Positions 59,898-64,000 of a stretch of DNA of 64,000 nt are shown here, one piece after another. Numbering within the stretch: position 1 is the first letter of the stretch; the number at the start of each line of letters is the position of its first letter. The DNA lies in NCBI RefSeq assembly GCF_007827595.1, contig NZ_VISR01000026.1, positions 62,001 to 126,000 on the forward strand, in the 5' to 3' direction. Origin of the DNA: Streptomyces sp. BK340. GTDB lineage: Bacteria; Actinomycetota; Actinomycetes; Streptomycetales; Streptomycetaceae. The position numbers and the translations under genes were made by a program. The notes beneath the pieces are model-generated. The model made no database searches. It was not told where the DNA came from and saw only the letters and a list, made by a program, of their open reading frames with translations.

Positions 59898-60845
59898 ATG
59901 CACGGCTCGCGCATCGCCGCCATCGGCCACTACCAGCCCGCGAAGGTACTCACCAACGAGGACCTGGCGAGCATGGTCGACACCAGTGACGAGTGGATCC
60001 GCAGCCGTGTGGGCATCCGGACCCGGCACATCGCGGGCCCGGACGAACCGGTCGACGAACTCGCCGCGCACGCCGCCGCCAAGGCCCTGGCCGCCGCCGG
60101 GCTCACGGCCCAGGACATCGACCTGGTGCTGGTGGCCACGTCCACCGCGATCGACCGTTCCCCGAACACCGCCGCCCGGGTGGCCGCCCGGCTCGGCATC
60201 CCGCAGCCGGCCGCGATGGACGTCAACGTCGTCTGCGCCGGCTTCACCCACGCGCTGGCCACCGCCGACCACACGGTACGAGCGGGCGCCGCGACCCGGG
60301 CGCTGGTGATCGGCGCCGACAAGATGTCCGAGATCACCGACTGGAGCGACCGCACCACCTGCGTCCTGGTCGGCGACGGGGCCGGGGCGGCCGTGGTCGA
60401 GGCGTGCGCGCCGGGCCAGGAGGCGGGGATCGGGCCGGTGCTGTGGGGATCGGTGCCGGAGATGGGCAACGCGGTGCGCATCGAGGGCACGCCGCCGCGG
60501 TTCGCGCAGGAGGGGCAGAGCGTCTACCGCTGGGCCACCACCCAGCTGCCGCCCATCGCCCGTCGCGCCTGCGAGAAGGCCGGTGTCGCACCCGCCGATC
60601 TCGCGGCGGTCGTGCTGCACCAGGCCAATCTGCGCATCATCGAGCCGCTCGCGGAGAAGCTCGGCGCCGTCAACGCGGTGATCGCGCGCGACGTCACCGA
60701 ATCGGGCAACACGTCCGCCGCCAGCATCCCGCTCGCCCTGTCCAAGCTGCTCGAGCAGGGTGCCGTCCGCAGCGGCGACCCGGCGCTGCTGTTCGGCTTC
60801 GGCGGCAACCTGTCGTACGCGGGGCAGGTCGTACGGTGCCCGTGA
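59898..60845 (+). CDS. 3-oxoacyl-ACP synthase III family protein (FabH-like)
   Basis: 315 residues. The catalytic triad is present: C113 in MDVNVVCAGFTHAL, His in VLHQANLRIIEPLAEKLG and Asn in ESGNTSAASIPLAL. ITDWSDRTTCVLVGDGAGAAV (in parts) is typical of KASIII. It condenses an acyl-CoA with malonyl-ACP, or acts as an acyltransferase-like KSIII. No acyl carrier protein, fabD or fabF is adjacent, so it is probably accessory rather than the main FabH. GAGGGGAATCCCCGAC precedes the ATG. Confidence 0.9.
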   Translation: MHGSRIAAIGHYQPAKVLTNEDLASMVDTSDEWIRSRVGIRTRHIAGPDEPVDELAAHAAAKALAAAGLTAQDIDLVLVATSTAIDRSPNTAARVAARLGIPQPAAMDVNVVCAGFTHALATADHTVRAGAATRALVIGADKMSEITDWSDRTTCVLVGDGAGAAVVEACAPGQEAGIGPVLWGSVPEMGNAVRIEGTPPRFAQEGQSVYRWATTQLPPIARRACEKAGVAPADLAAVVLHQANLRIIEPLAEKLGAVNAVIARDVTESGNTSAASIPLALSKLLEQGAVRSGDPALLFGFGGNLSYAGQVVRCP

Positions 60846-60987
60846 CACCGTCCGCGGGGGCGCACGGGGCGGTGTGACCCGCTCGACTCCCTCTCCTCAT
60901 GGCTTTTGTGCACCGTAGACTGTAGACGAAAGACAATCCATGGTGGGCAGTCCATCGCGCGCTGCAAACAGCCTGGAGGGGACCGCG

Positions 60988-61665
60988 ATGTTGCCGACCG
61001 GACTGCCGCAGGGAGCCGTACCCAGGCTGGAACGGCCCGGCCCGTTGCGCGACCGTGTCTACGAGGCACTGCTGGAGCTGATCACCACCCGCGCCCTGAG
61101 GCCCGGCCAGCACCTCGTGGAGAGCGAACTCGCCGGACACCTGGGTGTCTCCCGCCAGCCGGTCCGCGAGGCGCTGCAGCGGCTCAACACCGAGGGCTGG
61201 GTCGATCTGCGTCCCGCGCAGGGCGCGTTCGTCCACGAGCCCACCCAGGACGAGGCCGACCAACTCCTGACGGTCCGCACCCTCCTGGAGGCGGAGGCGG
61301 CCCGACTGGCCGCCCAGAACGCCGACAAGGCAGGGATCCAAGCACTGCAGGAGCTGTGCGCCGAGGGTGAGAAGGCGGTCGCGGCCGAGGACGTGGACCG
61401 CTCGGTCGCCCTCAACGCGGCCTTCCACACCAAGGTGATGGAGCTGGCGGGCAACACCGTCCTCGCCGGACTGGCCGGCCAGGTCGACCGCCGGGTCCGC
61501 TGGTACTACACGCCGGTGGCCAGGCAGCGCGGAAAGCAGTCCTGGATCGAACACCGCGAGCTGACAACTGCGATCACCGCCCGCGACGAACAGCGCGCCA
61601 CCCACCTGATGCGCGAACACACGGAGCACACCCGCCGCTCGTACCACGAACAGAACGCGTCCTGA
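60988..61665 (+). CDS. GntR-family regulator with FCD domain
   Basis: 225 residues from ATG 60988 (GGAGGGGACCGCG upstream). The winged HTH is ESELAGHLGVSRQPVREALQ with RLNTEGWVDLRPAQGAFV. The helical FCD effector domain spans residues ~85-215 (LLTVRTLLEAEAARLAA; NAAFHTKVMELAGN, carrying metal-type His). GTAGACTGTAGAC and the following AAAGACAATCC (60914-60940) look like its own operator and promoter. The target genes are not evident; it may act on genes outside the window. Confidence 0.92.
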   Translation: MLPTGLPQGAVPRLERPGPLRDRVYEALLELITTRALRPGQHLVESELAGHLGVSRQPVREALQRLNTEGWVDLRPAQGAFVHEPTQDEADQLLTVRTLLEAEAARLAAQNADKAGIQALQELCAEGEKAVAAEDVDRSVALNAAFHTKVMELAGNTVLAGLAGQVDRRVRWYYTPVARQRGKQSWIEHRELTTAITARDEQRATHLMREHTEHTRRSYHEQNAS

Positions 61666-61697
61666 GCGCAGTCGGCGACGCGTGCGAGAATCCCCGG

Positions 61698-62246
61698 ATG
61701 GGACCGACCACTGACTCCGCGCCCGTCACACTCCTCCCCGCCACTGCCGAACTGCGGCCCGTCATCGAGCAGTTGACGCAGCTGTACCGTCACGACATGT
61801 CGGAGTTCCTCGGCCATCTCCCCGCGGCCGACGGGAGATTCGGGTTCCGCGGCCTCCCGCTGTTCTTCGACGAGCCGGAGCGGGAGGCCCTGCTGATCCG
61901 GTACGGCACGGCCCCGGGCGGTTTCGTCCTGACCTGTCCCCTGCCCGAGGGCTCGACCTCGATCTCCGCGTTCTTCGTCGTACGGGCCCTGCGCAGGCGC
62001 GGCGTCGGCCGACAGGCCGCTCTCCAGCTCCTGAGCTCCCGCCCGGGCGCATGGGCCATCGCCTTCCAGGAGGCCAACAGTGGCGCCGCCCGCTTCTGGC
62101 GTGGCATCGCCACCGCCGCCGTGGGCTCCGCCTGGCACGAGGAAACCCGCCCGGTACCCCCACCGGCGCCCGCCGGCCTGCCGGACGACCACTGGATCTT
62201 CCTGGACACGGCGGCCCAGGGGCATCGTCCTGCGCACCCGCGGTAG
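61698..62246 (+). CDS. GNAT-family N-acetyltransferase
   Basis: 182 residues. ISAFFVVRALRRRGVGRQAALQLL contains the acetyl-CoA pyrophosphate loop (RRRGVG) of GNAT enzymes, followed by WAIAFQEANSGAARFWRGI, the alpha4/beta5 motif. The acceptor amine is unknown. It starts 32 bp after the GntR gene on the same strand. The remaining 41 bp before the convergent LtrA gene hold nothing notable. Confidence 0.88.
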   Translation: MGPTTDSAPVTLLPATAELRPVIEQLTQLYRHDMSEFLGHLPAADGRFGFRGLPLFFDEPEREALLIRYGTAPGGFVLTCPLPEGSTSISAFFVVRALRRRGVGRQAALQLLSSRPGAWAIAFQEANSGAARFWRGIATAAVGSAWHEETRPVPPPAPAGLPDDHWIFLDTAAQGHRPAHPR

Positions 62247-62287
62247 GGGGCGTCCAGCTCCAGGCGGTGCCGGCGGCCGCGGGTGGC

Positions 62288-63505
62288 TCACCGTGCGATC
62301 CGAGCCGGATCCGGAGCAGGCGATGCGTCTTCGCCCGTCGCCGTGCAGCAACGTGCCTCCACCGCCAGCATCGCCGTCAACACCCCTACCAGGAGCAGTA
62401 GTCCGACATAGGCCGGGAGACGGGCGGCCGGCAGGGACGTCAGCAGGGCGAGGGGGGACGCGGCGGCGCGGAAACGGATCGGGCGGAGGTTCAGGGTGGC
62501 GCGGAAGGCCGCGTCGCCGGCCAGGAACAGGGCCACACCGCCCGCCAGGGCCAGGGCCGGGCCCCAGTGCGGGTGTTCGGTGAGGTGGCCGAGGGTCTTC
62601 TTCACGCCGGCCGCGAGGAAGGCGATGCCCAGCAGCATGGGCAGGAACGCGTAGTAGTACGCGTTCATCGCCAGCCGCCACCGCTGCGGTGCCGGTGTGG
62701 CGCGGAACGCGGCCTCCGCGCCCTCCTCGTCGCGTACGAAGTACGTCCACCACAGCGCGATGGCGAGGGCCAGCGCCAGGAACGCCCCGCCGAACAGGCC
62801 CGGCGTGAGCGGCAGATCACCGATGCCGACGCCGATGGAGATCACGGACTCGCCGAAGGCGATGATCAGCAGCAGCCCGTGCCGTTCCACGAAGTGTGCC
62901 GGGTCCAGGGTGCCCAGCTGCACCCGGAGCGTCGCCGCGCTGCGGCCGTCCCTGCGGCCCGGTCCGTGCTCGGCGACGAACGGGGTCACGAACTGCAGCG
63001 CGATCGCCAGCAGCCAGAGACCGTCCGCCGTCAGGCCGTCGGTGCCGCCCGCGGCCGTCACGGAGAGAGCGGCCAGCGCGTTCGGGACGCCGTACCAGAT
63101 GGAGTCCCAGCCGTGGCTGCGTGTGTACAGCGCCGTGTGCACGACCACCACCAGCAGGAAGCCCAGTCCGAAGACCACGCCGGTGTCGTCGAAGACCCGG
63201 GGGATCGCCAGCGCGCAGATCAGGAACGCGGCCATGCCCAGCATCAGCAGCAGCCGCCGCGACGGGCGGTCGGGCGGCACCTGGTTGGTGAGGTAGGCGT
63301 AGGCGCCGTACATCCAGAACAGCACGACCAGGATCAGCGCGACACGGGCGGCCGTGGCGAACGACAGGTCGTGTGCCAGCAGCACGGTGAGCTGGGTCAG
63401 TGTGAAGACGAAGACGAGGTCGAAGAAGAGTTCCAGGCTGCTGACCCGGCGTCCTCGTTCCTCGGTGCCTCTGGGCGCGGGCGTGGTGTCCGTGTCCCTG
63501 TCCAT
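62288..63505 (-). CDS. Low-temperature-requirement protein A (LtrA) family membrane protein
   Basis: 405 residues with about eleven membrane helices. The N-terminal SSLELFFDLVFVFTLTQLT and later HFVERHGLLLIIAFGESVISI (in parts ERHGLLLIIAFGESV) are the defining LtrA motifs. Function is unproven; the family was named from a Listeria cold-growth mutant. There is no signal peptide, and a hydrophilic 20-residue N-terminus precedes the first helix. ATG 63505 follows CGGAGGGGGAACATCGCACC. Confidence 0.88.
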   Translation of the reverse strand: MDRDTDTTPAPRGTEERGRRVSSLELFFDLVFVFTLTQLTVLLAHDLSFATAARVALILVVLFWMYGAYAYLTNQVPPDRPSRRLLLMLGMAAFLICALAIPRVFDDTGVVFGLGFLLVVVVHTALYTRSHGWDSIWYGVPNALAALSVTAAGGTDGLTADGLWLLAIALQFVTPFVAEHGPGRRDGRSAATLRVQLGTLDPAHFVERHGLLLIIAFGESVISIGVGIGDLPLTPGLFGGAFLALALAIALWWTYFVRDEEGAEAAFRATPAPQRWRLAMNAYYYAFLPMLLGIAFLAAGVKKTLGHLTEHPHWGPALALAGGVALFLAGDAAFRATLNLRPIRFRAAASPLALLTSLPAARLPAYVGLLLLVGVLTAMLAVEARCCTATGEDASPAPDPARIAR

Positions 63506-63583
63506 GGTGCGATGTTCCCCCTCCGAAGATCGGTGAGCAGATCGTAGAGGGGGAACACCGGTTGGGAGGAGCGGAGTTGGCCG

Positions 63584-63856
63584 TCAGGGGGCTGTCCGCG
63601 GTCGTGCTGCCGGGGCCGTCGTGCCGCCGGTCCGGCGCGGCTGCCGGAGCAGCAGGACGATGGTCGCCGTCACCGTCGGCACACAACCGGCGAGCGCATA
63701 GGCCCCGTCGTAGCCCCACGCACCGACCGCCATCGAGCCGAGGCCGCCGCCGAACAGCAGGAGGCGCTGGAGGCGGCCGGCGTCCAGGTGGGCAGGACCC
63801 CGAACGGGACGGCGGCACTCGTCCTCGCGCGGCTGACCGGAGCGCAGTGACTTCAC
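63584..63856 (-). pseudogene. Remnant of an MFS-like transporter C-terminus
   Basis: An open frame of 90 residues. RLLLFGGGLGSMAVGAWGYD and AYALAGCVPTVTATIVLLLR resemble the last two helices of a major-facilitator exporter, but the other ten helices are missing and the N-terminal 40 residues are not transporter-like. Most likely it is a decayed gene; a small membrane protein cannot be excluded. Confidence 0.4.
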
Positions 63857-63908
63857 TCATAGTCGGCGCACGGTGACTGTCGGCATCCCGGGCCCGTCGG
63901 TAGCTTCT

Positions 63909-63965
63909 TCGGGCACTGCCGCGGCTCCCGCGCAATCCTCGGGCACTGCCGCGGCTCCCGCGCAA
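63909..63965. repeat. Two copies of a 27-bp direct repeat
   Basis: Identical 27-bp units at 63909-63935 and 63939-63965 (period 30 bp, start TCGGGCACTGCCGCGG). They lie next to the transporter remnant in non-coding sequence near the window edge. More copies beyond 64000 cannot be seen. Confidence 0.8.
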
Positions 63966-64000
63966 GACGTCCGGCGTTACGACGGTGCGAGCCGTGCGCC

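Noticed and set aside
62817..63965. A 382-codon reverse frame reaching through LtrA into the 27-bp repeats
   Set aside because: It is out of frame with LtrA and consists of Arg/Gly/Pro-rich shadow sequence.

Overview
The window is about 72% GC chromosomal DNA from an actinomycete, almost certainly a Streptomyces. The signs are strong third-position G/C bias, many GTG/TTG starts, ATGA/GTGA/TGATG stop-start overlaps, a DUF5753-type HTH regulator beside a DUF574-type methyltransferase, an ADP-ribosylglycohydrolase and secreted CAZymes. I found no tRNA, rRNA, CRISPR array, IS element or prophage. All calls come from reading the sequence; no database search was run.

Layout. 1-6.8 kb: a metallo-beta-lactamase-fold protein cut by the window edge, a small unknown protein, a membrane phosphodiesterase, a MoxR ATPase / VWA-metallopeptidase pair and OsmC. 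6.9-15.3 kb: a stand-alone dnaK facing a narGHJI respiratory nitrate reductase operon. 15.4-24.4 kb: methyltransferases, two HTH regulators, an ADP-ribosylglycohydrolase, a pterin dehydratase, a histidine kinase without a partner, and a DedA protein. 24.8-32.2 kb: a seven-gene, tightly coupled operon that looks like a complete ubiquitin-like pathway. It encodes a beta-grasp modifier with a Gly-Gly-Gly site and cleavable tail, a two-domain E1-like enzyme, two tandem E2-like proteins, a membrane-anchored JAMM protease, a soluble JAMM protease and a Cdc48/p97-like double-AAA ATPase. 32.4-36.6 kb: a His-rich methyltransferase, an SDR with a MerR-type promoter, a GH75 chitosanase with a palindromic operator, an ABM-like protein and an aldo/keto reductase.

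36.9-48.7 kb: an overlapping operon pqqA-pqqC-pqqD-pqqE (pqqA is only 55 aa and easily missed). It runs straight into secreted carbohydrate enzymes: a GH105 hydrolase, a Tat-exported lyase-like protein, a 1,797-residue fusion with GH28, GH29-like, F5/8C, GH27 and GH18 modules, and finally a CBM/FN3-bearing GSDH-family sugar dehydrogenase, the likely PQQ user. The unit appears to make the cofactor, break down pectin-like or glycoprotein-like glycans, and oxidise the released sugars. No pqqB is present. 48.7-64 kb: an acyl-CoA ligase, LysR regulators, a BASS-type symporter overlapping a secreted sialidase, a quinone oxidoreductase/MarR divergent pair with two operators, an isochorismatase-fold protein, an SDR lacking its catalytic residues, FdhD beside a truncated Fe4S4 oxidoreductase fragment, a FabH-like ketosynthase, a GntR regulator, a GNAT acetyltransferase, LtrA and an MFS remnant.

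The two most notable loci are the ubiquitin-like operon (24818-32155) and the PQQ-CAZyme operon with its multi-enzyme fusion (36905-48728).
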